NCBI GenBank assembly: GCA_031769625.1
Contig: JAUIMM010000213.1
Coordinates: 3,775,001-3,839,000 of the forward strand
Direction: 5' to 3'
Length of the DNA: 64,000 bases
Source of the DNA: Taudactylus pleione
Lineage: Eukaryota; Chordata; Amphibia; Anura; Myobatrachidae
A program made the translations under genes and the position numbers. This document shows, one piece after another, positions 33,670-46,169 of this stretch. Position 1 is the stretch's first letter. Each line of letters starts with the position of its first letter. The notes beneath the pieces were generated by a model. The model had not been told where the DNA came from. It made no database searches and saw only the letters and a list, made by a program, of their open reading frames with translations.

Positions 33670-35174
33670 TCTGGATAACTGATCAGTCCTGTGTGCTGTA
33701 TATGTGGAATATGGTATATTTTACTCTACAGAGGATTTTGGGAAGTTCTATTAATTTGCTTGGAAGAACATAGAAACGCTATTATAATGTAAATACATTT
33801 TTGTGGGCGGTAACGTTAGATTACAAGTACAGGATTGAAATAGCACAGAAGGCAATAGCACCAGCAATAATGCAGGTGGTGGTTGAGTAAATGGCACTGT
33901 TCTGTTTAGCTGTCTGTTATTTGTTTGGAGTTCTGGGCACACTGATCACCTGTGTATTAGCTAGTCTTTCAGGTGACCAATGAGGGTGAGGTAAACAACA
34001 GCTTCTTCTCTGGTTGGGGAACACTTTACTGGTCACCTAGTCTGATTTAGATCAGAATTACTTTTTACTTCTCCTGAAGCATAGTCAGTATAATACAAGA
34101 ATGCTCCTGACAATACCTGCAACCCAAGTGGCATGCTGTCACCCCACTCCTCTAGCTATGCATTGATCGCTTCCATGCGGAAGGTAGCACTGGGGCCTAT
34201 GATACTGTAGGCTGAGAGAAATTCTTCCTGCTGTGTTCTGTGCAAATAGTAGATGTTGGAACTCAATCAGCCTATGTTAACACAGGATACAGGACGCAAT
34301 GGAAAAGAGAATTTGCTAAGATTTGTGGTCCAATAGGACATTCTGGAGGGATTTATGTTTTATACTCCTCTACACATGCAGCTTGTTTTGTTCTTTCGGT
34401 ACAGTGTTGATTTCTGTATAAACTGCAACTGGTTGTTTGTTGCACACATACATATGCCTCCCTTGTGTGCCTTGGCAGGCACCACCATGTGTAATAATTC
34501 CACCAGGAACATTTACCTCTTAGTTGCGATACAATGTTTAGAATGGAATTTACTGGTGGGGAGTCGCACAGCGTATTGTCAAGTAGACTTTTAGGATTGT
34601 GTTCTTACTGGGCGAAGCTTTTGGCTTGACTAGTTGAAAATTTTTAAAAAATGAAAATGGTCGTCACACAAATTTTTGGTTAAATGTTTGATCTAAACAA
34701 TTTGTTCAAACAACAGTTTTTGTCTATTTCCGGCGTTTGTGAGCAAATTGCTGATTGTCATTTGCTTTCATACCTTACCAGATTTTCATTCCAACCAATC
34801 AACTAGTTGGATGGTTGGACAGATAATCTTTAGATGTGTGCCCAGCTTTATCCTTAGTCATCCATACCATAGGAACAACACTCTTCCTTTTCCACCGCAC
34901 ATTTTCTAAGTACTCACTTCTTTTGGGGATCTTAGCAAATTCCTGAATCACTTTTTTTTTAATCTCCCTAGGCCATAATCATCCTCCTTTTTTTTTACCT
35001 CACTAAGTGTATACGTATCAGTCTGGGACATACCTCACCCCAGTCAACTAAGAACATCCCCTTTTGTGGCCCTAGAGTCAGGAATGTCCCATGAAATCCA
35101 GGAGAATTTGGGCTTAGGCGATTACCCACACTTTGCCCAGTGCTATCAAAACTAACATTTATTAGTGTATATTA

Positions 35175-35214
<40 letters not shown>

Positions 35215-36530
35215 TATAATTTTTTTTGTAGAACTAAACATAATGTTAATTATGAACAATAACAGCTTGTGATATTTATCATAACAACTATGACTATGAA
35301 AGCCCACACTAAAGAAAAACTGAAATCTCTTGTACAGTCATTTCTCTGAATAATAGTTTGTCATGGACATGAAGCACGACAACAATAATTATATTGATTC
35401 TAGAGGGCAGATTGTATTAATAGATTGGGTTGCATTAAGACTTTGCACTTTGGTGAATAATAAAATGGTGACTCAAACTCTACTCCAGCACATGCCACCC
35501 ACCAATTAGTCAGCATCCCTTCTCTATACATCTGACATATCTCTATTCAACATCTTATTCAAGTGTATACAGTATATAATAGTCAAGTGAAAACTGCTAA
35601 TACCCTTCAGATATGCAAGCAAGCAGCACCATACTGTAAGTAGATTATTTCTCTACAGCATTATCCAGTGATTAGCTATATCAATAAAGCTGCAAATTGC
35701 CTCTATTCATTGTAAAACCTTGTTAGTAATATTGATTGTAACATGCTACACTAAATAATAAATGTTTTACTGTAGGTTTTATTTAGCCTGTAAATATGTG
35801 ATTTTTATGAGCGTCATTTTGATTAAGCATATTTTAAATGTTCAGTATGTTTCAATATGTTATTATAACATGTATATTTCATATTGAAACAATATGGCAC
35901 ATGATGTGAAATTACAAATGAACAGAAAATGAAAGATATTTTGCCAAGCTAAAATAAAAAACTATACAAGGTTTTATAATTGTGGCTTGAATTTAAATAT
36001 TAAACTATTTTTAGCATTTCAATAATGATGGTGATACCCTGTACTATTAGACACATATGCTGTATCTGACATTAATATTCAGTTTAAAATGATACTGTAC
36101 ATGTAATCATTTGCTGAGAATGCATGCATTATAATTGGGAATTATTAATTAGACAAAGTATTTTTTTAACATGCATACTGTATAATGTCCATCTTAAAAT
36201 TCTGAGAAACCGGATAGTACAGTTAATTGGTTAGACAGTATAGTGAGTTACAATGAATTTTACAATCTGTTTTGTTAGCACAGTTGAAAATGTGAACATG
36301 TATATGCAGAAAGGATGTTAGATGTCTATGTTCATTCATAACCTTTATATGCTGAATTGATTTTGTATTGTTGAATATTTTCCCTGTATGGTGCTATGGA
36401 CACTTGGTGGTGCCATGTAGATAAATGCTAATAATAATTCAGTACTAAAATCAAATTCATGTAAACGAGCATGCCAAGCTTGAACTAAACAGTTTTAACC
36501 CATCTACATACAGATGTGTCCTCATACACC
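33670..36530. other. AT-rich DNA without recognised genes
   Basis: About 2.9 kb of AT-rich sequence. Only short frames without domains. The (TA)n microsatellite at about 35177-35216 is the only structured feature. Confidence 0.5.
35177..35216. repeat. (TA)n microsatellite
   Basis: Alternating TA run, ending in ACACATATATATAAT. Confidence 0.9.
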
Positions 36531-36532
36531 TA

Positions 36533-36710
36533 GGGGTAAATTTACTAAGATGGGAGTTCTATTAAGAAGTGATGTTGCCATAGCAACCAATCAGATTCCA
36601 GATATTATCTTCTAGAAGGTGCTAGATAAATGTAAATGAGAACTAGAATCTGATTGGTTGCTATGGGCAACATCACTTCTTAAATAGAACTCCCATCTTA
36701 GATTTACCCC
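36533..36710. mobile_element. Short palindromic MITE
   Basis: Left arm GGGGTAAATTTACTAAGATG, right arm CATCTTAGATTTACCCC. The inner parts GAAGTGATGTTGCC and AACCAATCAGATTC are repeated in complement, so the unit folds almost end to end. 178 bp. Confidence 0.85.
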
Positions 36711-36946
36711 GTAGCCTCAAAATAACATGCTGCGCGAGATGCCTGGCGTGTGTGAGCTGTGAAGCATCTTTTTTGAGTGAATGTGCGTCTTAGCCTCTGT
36801 GCAATGCAACAAAACTGCTTCATAAGACTGCACTGATTAATTTGATATGCAACACTTGTATATCTGTATGCCACTGAGTCTCTATCTGTACAACAAAACT
36901 TGGTGTGAATAAAAGCCGTGGCACTTCGCAAACCGATTCAGACTCA

Positions 36947-38149
36947 GGCCCGTATTCAATTTGAGGCGAAAAGCCGAGATCGGCGAAAAAGTTTTGCCAA
37001 TGACGTCATTTCGCCAGGCGGAAAAGTATCACCGTATTCAATTTGAAAGACTTTCCACCTAGGTGGAAAGTCAATGCAATGTAATTGGCGAAAAAGTTTC
37101 ACCTATGAATAGCAGGTGGAAAAAAGTGCAGATTTGGGCTTTTGGGGTACAACGTTGCGGGAACCCCCGTGCAGCCTTCAGACAGTCCCCTAAAGCTAAA
37201 CTGCATTAATTTAAAAAAAAAATACTTAAGAACACCCCAAAAAATCACTTTCAATTTGGGGGCTCAAAAAAAAAAGTTGGGGGACAAAGTTAAAAACTAG
37301 CGAACTAGACTCCAGGGGTGTCCCCAAGTATGCCCCAAGTGTTTTTTCATTGCAGGTGCTTGCGACAGGTGGATTTTTCACGATTTTTAAAACTTAACTT
37401 TAGCAACTTTAAAATATGCTGACCCCCATTTTCAAGTACCCCAAATTTGCTGGGATAAGTTATTTTTTACAAAAAAACCTCCTGAATACTATTCTTCACC
37501 ACTTATACAAAAACGCTGTTTAGCAGCTATTGAGCCCATTTAATACAACAAATACTTTCAGCAAGCCAAATTGGGGGGTATCATAGGCAAGCCTGTCAAG
37601 AGCAGCGCCGGGCGCCGGTAAAAAAGGGGGCGTGGCCTAACTACACGGCGGTGCGCGCTGGCGAGGGGGGGTGCAGTGAGCCCCCTCAGCCTGGCGCATA
37701 ACCAGTGGGGGCCGCGATCAGCTTGATCGCTCCCCCCACGGGCATAGGAGACTGCTGTGGCTGCTTCTTAGCAGCCGCGAGCAGTCTCCCAGCATAGCCC
37801 AGCACACAGCAACATGTGCTGGGCTGCTGTGATGTAAGAGGGGGTGATCAGTGCTGGACTCGGGCCCCTCCAGCAAGCCCAGGCCCGGGTAATTTGTACC
37901 CGCCTCCCCCCCTGTCGGCGGCCCTGATCATAGGGAACCCCTAGGTCAGAACTCCTAGGTCAGGCTGATTTCCCCAACTCTGACATGACTTTCCGTTTGT
38001 TTAAGTTTAGTAGGGTCCCGTTTTCGCATACTTTCAAATTGAATACGGTGATACACGGGCACGTGCGTGATACTTTTCCGCCTGCAAAACACGTGTAAAG
38101 TCCGGAAGGTGGAAAAGTATCGCGGGTCCGCTCAAATTGAATACCGCTC
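36947..38149. mobile_element. TIR element with TCA duplication, related to 27310-33204
   Basis: Left end GGCCCGTATTCAATTTGAG, right end CTCAAATTGAATACCGCTC, with TCA at 36944-36946 and 38150-38152. The interior has GGCGGAAAAGTATC and further CGTATTCAATTTGAA copies. Enlarged by the hAT element at 37588-37926. No transposase. Confidence 0.8.
37588..37926. mobile_element. Non-autonomous hAT element in a Harbinger-like MITE
   Basis: Flanked by a perfect 8-bp duplication ATCATAGG (37580-37587 and 37927-37934). Right end GTCGGCGGCCCTG fits the CAGGGCCG type of hAT terminus; left end CAAGCCTGTC is diverged. 339 bp, GC-rich, no coding. Confidence 0.85.
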
Positions 38150-38965
38150 TCAGTCGCACACAGATGTATATCAAATGAATCAGTGTAGTCTCACGATTTT
38201 GTCGCATTGCGTTGCGATTAAGATACAAATTTGAGCGGAAAACAAACAAAAAACATCGCTCAGCGCAAGTCGAGTCACACAGGACATGGCACGCAGAGAT
38301 GGGCTGTTTGGCGCGACTGAGGCAATAAGGTATGAGGACTAGGGGTGTGCACCGGCCACTTTTTGTATTTTGGATCTGGATATTTCTTCGTGTTTTGGAT
38401 CTGGATTGGTATTGCCAAAACCACCCTTCCGTGTTTTGGGTTCTGGGTTTTGTGTTTTGGATCTGTATTTTTTTTTAAAAAGCATAAAAACAGCTAAAAT
38501 CACAGAATTTGTTGGTTTTTCTGCTCCTATGCTATTATTAACCTCAATAACCTTAATTTCCACTCATTTCCAGTCTATTCTGAACACCTCACACCTCACA
38601 ATAGTGTTTTTATGTCCAAAAGGTTGCACCGAGGTAGCTGGATGACTATGCTAAGCGACACGAGTGGGCGGCACAAACACTTGGTCCATTTAGGAGTGAC
38701 ACTGCAGTGGCAAACAGGATGGTAGTTTGAAAAACTAGGCCCCAAACAGTACATAATGCAAAGAAAAAAAAGAGGTGCAAGATGGAATTGTCCTTGGGAC
38801 CTCCCACCCACCCTTACTGTCTGTTGCATAAACAGGACATGCACACTTTAACAAACCAATCATTTCAGCGCCAGGGTCTGCCACACGACTGTGGCTGAAA
38901 TGATTGGTTCGTTTGGGCCCCCACAAAGCAAGATGGCAATTAATCTGTCCCTGCACAAACTGGCT

Positions 38966-39370
38966 CTACGGAGGCAAGATGTCGTCCTCATCCTCCTCAT
39001 CCACCGATTCCTCACCCTCTTCAGTGTTGTGTACATCCTCATCCTCACAGAGTATTAATTCGTCCCCGCTGGTATCCACAACCACAGGTCCCTCTGTACG
39101 TTCTGGCGGCTGGTCTCCCTGGAAGAGTTGATAATTCATTTTTATGAACATCATCTTCTCCACATTTTGTGTAAGCAACCTCCTACGCCTTCCGCTGACA
39201 AGGTTCCCGGCTGCACTAAACACTCTTTCGAAGTACACACTGGAGGGGGGGGCAACTCAGGTAAAATAGAGCCAGTTTGTACAGGGGCCTCCAAATTGCC
39301 TCTTTTTCCTGCCAGTACAGGTACGGACTGTCTGACATGCCTATGTGGATGCTGTCACCGATGTAATCCT
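38966..39370 (-). pseudogene. hAT transposase C-terminal fragment (copy 1)
   Basis: The minus-strand frame contains ERVFSAAGNLVSGRRRRLLT and VEKMMFIKMNYQLFQ, the C-terminal hAT dimerisation domain, and the acidic tail CEDEDVHNTEEGEE. Upstream residues (YWQEKEAIWRPLYKLALFYL) are present in another frame because of a G insertion in the run at 39244-39250. At 39370 the gene breaks off and repeat array begins. Compared with copies 2 and 3 only scattered differences are seen in this stretch. Confidence 0.85.
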
Positions 39371-40625
39371 TTAACAGACAGACGCACGCTTGTCGCTGCT
39401 GCTTTGAGGATGCAGGTGCGGCTACAGCCCACATATTTCACAAAGACAGAAAAAAAAAGAATTTTTTATTTTTTGTGGAGCGCACTTTGAGGCTTACACC
39501 ACCCTTTAACAGACAGACGCACGCTTGTCGCTGCTGCTTTGAGGATGCAGGTGCGGCTACAGCCCACACAATTCACAAACACAGAAAAAAATTTGTTTTT
39601 TATTTTTTGGAGCACTTTGGGGGTTACACCACCCTTTAACAGACTTATGGGACACAGGCGCATACTTGGCGCTGCTCCTTTGTTGATGCACATGCAGCTA
39701 CAGTGCACACAATTCTCAAAGACAGAAAAAAAAGATTTTTTTATTTTTTGTGGAGCGCACTTTGAGGGTTACACTACCCTTTAACAGACAGACGCACGCT
39801 TGTCCCTGCTGCTTTGAGGATGCAGGTGCGGCTACAGCCCACACAATTCACAAACACAGAAAAAAAAATGTTTTTTATTTTTTGGAGCACTTTGGGGGTT
39901 ACACCACCCTTTAACAGACAGATGCAGGCTTGGCGCTGCTGCTTTGGGGATGTAGGTGCGGCTACTGCGCATACATTTCACACACAAACACAGAAAAAAA
40001 GATTATTTTATTTTGTTGGAGCGCTTTTTGGGGGTAACACCACCCTTTAACAGACAGATGCACGCTAGTCGCTCCTGCTTTGAGGACAGTATCATATGCA
40101 GTGACAGTAGACTTGTCAGAAATTGTTGGCACGTCCTTCAGTCCGGACCAGATGTCCAAATCGGCCTTTGACTTATGACACAGGCGCACGCTTGGTGCTG
40201 CTACTGTGTTGATGCACGTGCGGCTACATCACACACAAGTCACAAACAGAAAAAAAATTGTTTTTTATTTTTTGGAGCACTTTGGGGGTTACACCACCTT
40301 TTAACAGACTTATGGGACACAGGCGCATGCTTGGCGCTGCTCCTTTGTCGATGCACATACAGCTACAGTTCACACAATTCACAAAGACAGAAAAAAAAGA
40401 TTTTTTTCTTTTTTGTGGAGCGCACTTTGAGGGTTACACCACCCTTTAACAGACAGACGCACGCTTGTCGCTGCTGCTTTGAGGATGCAGGTGCGGCTAC
40501 TGCGCATACATTTCACACACAAACACAGAAAAAAAGATTATTTTATTTTGGTTGGAGCGCACTTTGGGGGTTACACCACCCTTTAACAGACAGACGCATG
40601 CTTGTCGCTGCTGCTTTGAGGATGC
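39370..40625 (-). repeat. Tandem-repeat array inside the hAT transposase region
   Basis: Units of about 130-165 bp containing CCCTTTAACAGACAGACGCA, CGCTGCTGCTTTGAGGATGC and an A-run before a T-rich block. Two sub-arrays, 39370-40085 and 40161-40625, flank a 75-bp piece of transposase (40086-40160). The units are related to the 5' noncoding repeats at 40975-41820. Confidence 0.85.
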
Positions 40626-40974
40626 AGGTGGAATCTAGATGGTATTTGGAACCGGGGACACACTACCTCCATCAATTGTCTAAATCCCACTGCCCTAATG
40701 GCGGATACCGGACGCACGTCTAATACCAACATAGCAGTCAAGGCCTCAGTTATACATTTTGCTTCAGGATGACTGCTGTCGTACTTCATCCTCCTCGCTA
40801 AGGACTGTTAGAGGGTCAATTGTTTAATAAAAGTAGTGGTGTTCCTACTTCCTCTCTGGGATGATGAACAACTCCCAGCAGCAGCAACAGCACTAGGAGG
40901 AAGTGGTTCTTGATCTTTCCCTATTTTATTTTTATCGGAGAAAGTTTGGTCCTCCATTTATGTTAAATTGATAT

Positions 40975-41820
40975 ATACGTGCGGCTAAGGCGCACACAAA
41001 CAAAGAAAATAATTTTTTATTTTTGTTGGAAACTAGTGCACTTTGTGGGTTACACCACCCTTTAAGAAATGAGCCAGCCGGCCCTTTACTTATGGGACAC
41101 AGGCGCACGCTTGGCGCTGCTCCTTTGTTGATGCACGTGCAGCCACAGTGCACACAATTCACAAACACATAAAATATTTTTTTATTTTGTTTGGAGTGCA
41201 CTTTGGGGGTTACAGCACCCTTTAATGGTCAAGCCTGCTGGCCCTTTACCTATGACACAGGCGCACGCTTGGCGCTATTTTGTTGACGCACGTGCGGCTA
41301 CTGCGCACACAAATCACAAACACAAAAAAATATATGTTTTTATTTTGTTTGGAGTGCCCTTTGGGGGTTACAGCACCCTTTAACTGACAAGCCAGCCGGC
41401 CCTTTACTTATGGGACACAGGCACACGCTTGGCGCTGCTCCTTTGTTGATGCACGTGCAGCCACAGTGCACACAATTCACAAACACAGAAAATATATTTT
41501 TATTTTGTTTGGAGTGCACTTTGGGGGTTACAGCACCCTTTAACGGTCAAGCCAGCCGGCCCTTTACCTATGACACAGGCGCACACTTGGCGCTACTTTG
41601 TTGATGCACGTGCGGCTACTGCGCACACAATTCACAAACATAAAGAAAAATATATATATTTTTTTTGGAGTGCACTTTGGGTTTTACAGCACCGTTTAAC
41701 GGTCAAGCCAGCCGGCCCTTTACCTATGACACATGCGCATGGTTGGCGCTACTTTGTTGATGCACGTGCGGCTACTGCGCACACAATTCACAAACACAAA
41801 AAAATATTTATTTTTTTTGC
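40975..41820 (-). repeat. 5' noncoding tandem repeats of hAT copy 1
   Basis: About five units of roughly 155 bp with TTTGGGGGTTACAGCACCC, GCCAGCCGGCCCTTTAC, GGCGCACGCTTGGCGCT and GCACGTGCGGCTACTGCGCA. The same array is at 55370-55985 in the full-length copy, where it precedes the transposase start. Confidence 0.85.
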
Positions 41821-42600
41821 ACTTGGGGGGAGCACCCCTGATGGACAGAGCACCCCCTGGACAACACTACAGCACCCTTTTAGGACTGGGACACTGCACA
41901 GGACTTTGGAGTGGACAACTGACTGCACAACAAAGTCCAGCCAGCCCCTATGGACTTTGGAGGAGTGGACACAGCCCCTATGGACAACAGCAGCACACCA
42001 CAACACTACACTGCACTACACTACACAGCCCAGCCAGCCCTAACTCCCACCCTCCCTCTTCACTGTCCACAGCCGAGTGAGAAAATGGCGCAGACGCGGG
42101 TACCTTATATAGAATCCAAAACCCGCGAGACCCGGAAGGCGGGATGATGACGTTTTGCCTCGATTTCAGGTCCGAGTCAGGCTCGACTTTTCCCGGCCTC
42201 GGATTGGGGGGGGGCTCGGGGGGTTCGGATTTCAGAAATACGAACCAGCTCACCCATAATGAGGACACATCTGTACGGCACTTGCATATAGAGATGGTTT
42301 ATCAGAATTACATTTATTTAAGTAAAGCTTGAGCATTATTAAGGGGAGATGTATAATATTTAATTTAATGCAGTTTCATGTAATACTTTATTAAACAGAA
42401 CTCCTTAACACTAGGAAATGTAATTATAAAGAAAATGTCCATTTCAATCACCTGGTTTGAGTTTCTATGCTGACTGTATTGTCAGTAGTGGGGTCACTGG
42501 GCTGATACAGGGTACGTTACAAAATGGCAAAAAACAGCTAAAAGATAAATAAAATAATGTATTTCGGCACATATGCACAGCCATATACATACCTCTGAGC

Positions 42601-44825
42601 TAGTGATAAGGTGTTTGGTTTTCCCGGAAACCAAACACACCAGAACGTAGGGGTACTGAGTGCCACTCGGGTCTTCTCACTAAGCTCGGATCTCAGAATG
42701 AGGCAAAACGTCATTTTCCCGGCATCGGATCTCCCAGCGTCGGATTTTGGGTTGCATATAAAAGTCATTTTCACGTGGTCGGGCTCCATTTCACACAGTA
42801 AAACAAAAGGAGAGGATTTGTGCATAAAAAGCACTATTAGGAGGACGCCAATTTCGGTGGAGGGTGAGGGGTTGTGGGCTTTGTACTGTAGTGTGTGTAC
42901 ACTACTTGTAGTTGTTGGAGTAGGTCGATGTAGTGGGTGTGGGAAGAGTGACTGCAGGCATCATTGTCACTCAGTGTATGTGTGTTTGCTGTATTATGTG
43001 ACAAACAAACAAGCTCTATGTGTGGTGCTCTTGATTTGTTCTTGTTTGGTAAAGTGAACCTGCACCTTTTTTTTTCTCAAGGAAATCTATCACTGCAATT
43101 TATTGTTATCTGTCCAAAAAATACTCTACTGTGTCTGAGGCTGCTGTACCCCAAGAAGACCTTTTTTGTTTTGAGCCTTTTTTCCTGTTGTCTAAAAAAA
43201 AACTGCAGCCTTTTCTAATTAATTTAAAAATATTGTGTATTTTTAGAAGTGTGTGTTGAGACAAGTGACACAGCGTATATTACTGTTGTGCGTGCTGTGG
43301 TATTCCCCCTTCCCCATCATCTGCACCAAAAAAACTATTTATGCAATGGAGACCTGTACCTCCTGTTGCATGAAAACAATTACCAGTGTTTGTGTAAAAA
43401 AATAAATTATTATTTTTTAAAAAATGCGGTGTATTTTTTTTTCCGTGTAAGTGACTGTGGGCCTGATTCCGCAGTACACTGCTGATCGCAAATTCATGAT
43501 TGTAGGGAATCTGCGCAGGCGCTGGACCCATACTGCGCATGTGCAGTACAGGTCTGCAATCCTGCACGCAGTCCGGCAGCAGACTGTCAGTGATTGACAA
43601 TCTGCTGCCATTTCTGGGCGGGAGGGTGCGGCGCCAGCTTTAACCTCACAAAACGGAGGCGTGTCGTTGACGTGTCGTTGATGTTAGGGGAGAGTAAAGA
43701 GGCCAGGATCTCCATCAGCTGATGGAGATTTCCTGGCCTCTTTTAAGCATATGGGATGGGATGTTGTGTCCTAGGATGCAGCTCAAATTAGTAATGCATG
43801 CAGGAGGCGTGACACCTCCTGCTGCATTACCATATTACAGATATCTGTACATGTCCTTTTTAATTTATAATAAAAGGGTGGGTGGGAGAGTCCAAGGACA
43901 ATTCCAGTGTGCACTACTTTACATTATGGGCTTTGCCAATATTGTGTGTGTTTGAAAGGCAGTGTATAGTACTGTTCTTTACTGGGTCATTCTTGTTTTT
44001 TTGTATCTTGCAATGCCATCCATCACCAGCTTCTCATCCAGGCATATAGGCCCCGTTGCTGCTTGGATTCAGTTTCCACTTTAAATATCCCATTGGGATT
44101 TTGGATGCTTGTTTTTTAATTCTTTTTTGCATGTCTGACATTTGTTTTTTTACAGTTATATTAGTACTGTAATCAAGCAATCAATCAATTTCAATGGGAT
44201 TTTTGATGCTTGTTTTTTAATAGTTTTCCATTTCTCTGGTTTGTTTTTCTTTATAGTTATATTAGTACTGTAATCAATCAATCTCATTGGGATTTTGGAT
44301 GCTTGTTTTTTAATAGTGTTTTCCATTTCTCTTATTTGTTTAAAATTATATTAACACTGTAACCAATCAATCAATGCTTTACCTGACTTCTACTAAATAC
44401 TCCACCTCCATTTACCCTTGCTTGCATCGGGCCCCTGATCTAGATCTTGTTTAGTGAAAACATTCTATAGCATTGTATAGTTTATATTAAACTGTCATCC
44501 TGTCTGCTAATGCAGTGCCACTGTTTCCTAAGATATGCTGCATTCTTTATTATGCTTCGATGTGTTTGTCCCGCTGCTCTGTCACTAGCCAGCTCGCTGT
44601 AATTAAAACAATATTGTGAGCTGTGAGGTGGTCACAATTGACTTGAAATGACTGGAAATTGATGTTAATAATACTGTAGGAACAAAAACAGGCCCAAATT
44701 TTATTAGCTATTTTATCAATTTTTAAGAAATCCAAAACCAAAACAGAAAAGAACCAAAACACTTAAGAGGGTGGTTTTGCCAAAACTAAAACCAAAACAT
44801 TTGAGGGTGTCCACGCATATCTCTA
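42601..44825 (+). mobile_element. Sister hAT family, internally deleted
   Basis: Left end TAGTGATAAGGTGTTTGG followed by a hairpin (GTTTGGTTTTCCCGG / AAACCAAAC); right end GGGTGTCCACGCATATCTCT. The segments near the ends are recognisably homologous to the BED-hAT family (GAGGCAAAACGTCAT after the left end; TTGTGAGCTGTGAGGTG and GAGGGTGGTTTTGCCAAAAC before the right end), but diverged. No transposase frame. A MITE sits at 43459. Confidence 0.6.
43459..43845. mobile_element. MITE with GGGCC end, family B/C, right end lost
   Basis: Starts GGGCCTGATTCCGCAGTACA after TGT (43456-43458). Interior blocks ATCTGCGCAGGCGCTGG, CAGACTGTCAGTGATTG and a palindrome GGAGGCGTGACACCTCC near 43802. The right terminus is not present before the surrounding hAT sequence resumes. 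Confidence 0.6.
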
Positions 44826-44869
44826 CTCGCTGGCAGCATATGCAACTAGTTTACCACAAATCTTCATCC

Positions 44870-45337
44870 TCAATGTGTACTTGCACTTGTACGTCTATTT
44901 ATCAAGTACATTCTATTAGACAAATAAAGGGAAATAGAATAGGTCCTACAATAGAACCTTGAGGAATACCTACTAGTACTGAAAAGTGGAGAAGTGGAAA
45001 CATGAGAGGAGACAGAGAAAGAGCAGTCAGAGAAGTAGGCGGATAGCCAAGAGAGGGCAGTATCATGAAGACCAGGAAAGTAATGGATTTCTAGGAAGAG
45101 AGGGTGGTCCATGGTGACAACAGCAGCAGAAAGAATGAGCAGAGAATTGTGGTCTTTGGATTGGGCAGTAAGAACATCATTGCTGACTTTAGTGAGGTCA
45201 GTTTTGTGGAGTGTAGAGGAAGATAGTCCGACTGAAATGGGACAAGCTGAGAGAGTGAGGAAAAAAAGGTGCAATGGCAGTTGTAGACAGTCCACTGAAG
45301 AAGATTGGAGCCAAAGGGGATTGGAAAGATGGGGCAA
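44870..45337 (-). pseudogene. CR1/L2-like reverse transcriptase fragment
   Basis: The minus-strand frame reads LTKVSNDVLTAQSKDHNSLL, then SAAVVTMDHPLFLEI and LHDTALSWLSAYFSDCSFSV, matching the RT fingers and motif A of the group (LDLSAAFDTVDHPLLLE). Part of motif A including the catalytic Asp is lost. In another frame near 44930 PQGSIVGPILFPF marks motif B. No YADD box remains. Confidence 0.65.
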
Positions 45338-46169
45338 TAATTAGAGAGAGTGTTAGGATCAATGATGGGTTTTTAAGAATGGGGAAACAAGGGCATGCTG
45401 GAATGCAGGGGGGACAGTGCCTGATGTGAGGGAAAGATTGAAGAAATGAGTAAGATGGGAACAGACAATTGGGGAGTGGAGCTGGATGGAGGGGATTCAG
45501 TCAAGGGGAGGTGGTTGGGGGTGAGAACCATATTAGGGCCATAACCTCATCTCTAGATACTTGGGATAAGGAAGCTAGAGTTGGTAACATGGATGGGGTG
45601 TATGGGGAGAGGCAGGCTGCGAAGAGGAAGTGTTTATGAAGGACTGGTGGGATGTGATGTCCTGACAGATGGATTACATTTTGGATGTAAAGTGAGTGGC
45701 AAAGTCAAGGGCCAAGAGTGATGAGGGGAGGCGAGGATCGGAAGCAGTGAAGGGAGTGAAAATATGACAGGGGTTTGGAGGACATAATGTTTTTGAAATA
45801 ATATGGTTTAGAGAAGGAAAAAGCAGCACTGTAGGTTAAGAGCATAAATTTGAAATGAAGGAATTCTGCATTAGAGCATTTCTCCACTGTTGCTCGGTGG
45901 TTCAAGAACAATTTTGCAATTACTGTAGCTGGTGCATTTGGAATGCCAAGATTGAGACATGGATCTGCAAAGGTGACTGTTGGAACAACAGTCTAGAGTA
46001 GAAGTCAGGGAGCCATTGTATAGAGAAACAGCTTGGTCAGGGCAGAAGAGGGAGGCAGTCAGGGAGAATAAGTGAGAAGCAGGAAGGATAAGCACATTGG
46101 TGGTGGAATTGAAATAACAGATGGTATCTCTGGCACTGATAGGGGAATGGTATAAGGGTGTCATGTAAA

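Larger units (their letters stand above)
38340..42258 (-). mobile_element. hAT transposon copy 1, rearranged
   Basis: Perfect 8-bp duplication ATGAGGAC (38332-38339 and 42259-42266) defines it exactly. Left end TAGGGGTGTGCACCGGCC equals the complement of the right end of the full copy at 54849-59660; right end ACCAGCTCACCCATA is a mutated form of its left end. Transposase pieces lie in family order but with large deletions, two of which are filled by tandem-repeat arrays. Non-autonomous. Confidence 0.9.

Noticed and set aside
39370..41820. CRISPR-like or satellite array
   Set aside because: Units are long, diverged tandem copies without spacers, lying inside a hAT transposon of a eukaryotic genome.
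41570..42080. 115- to 157-residue frames with repeated HTIHKHK and LHYTT
   Set aside because: They read through the hAT noncoding repeats and the CACTACAC-rich region near the terminus.
44000..44400. Short tandem-like ATGGGATTTTGGATGCTTG repeats
   Set aside because: Three imperfect copies belonging to the 3' noncoding part of the sister hAT element; reported there rather than as a separate system.
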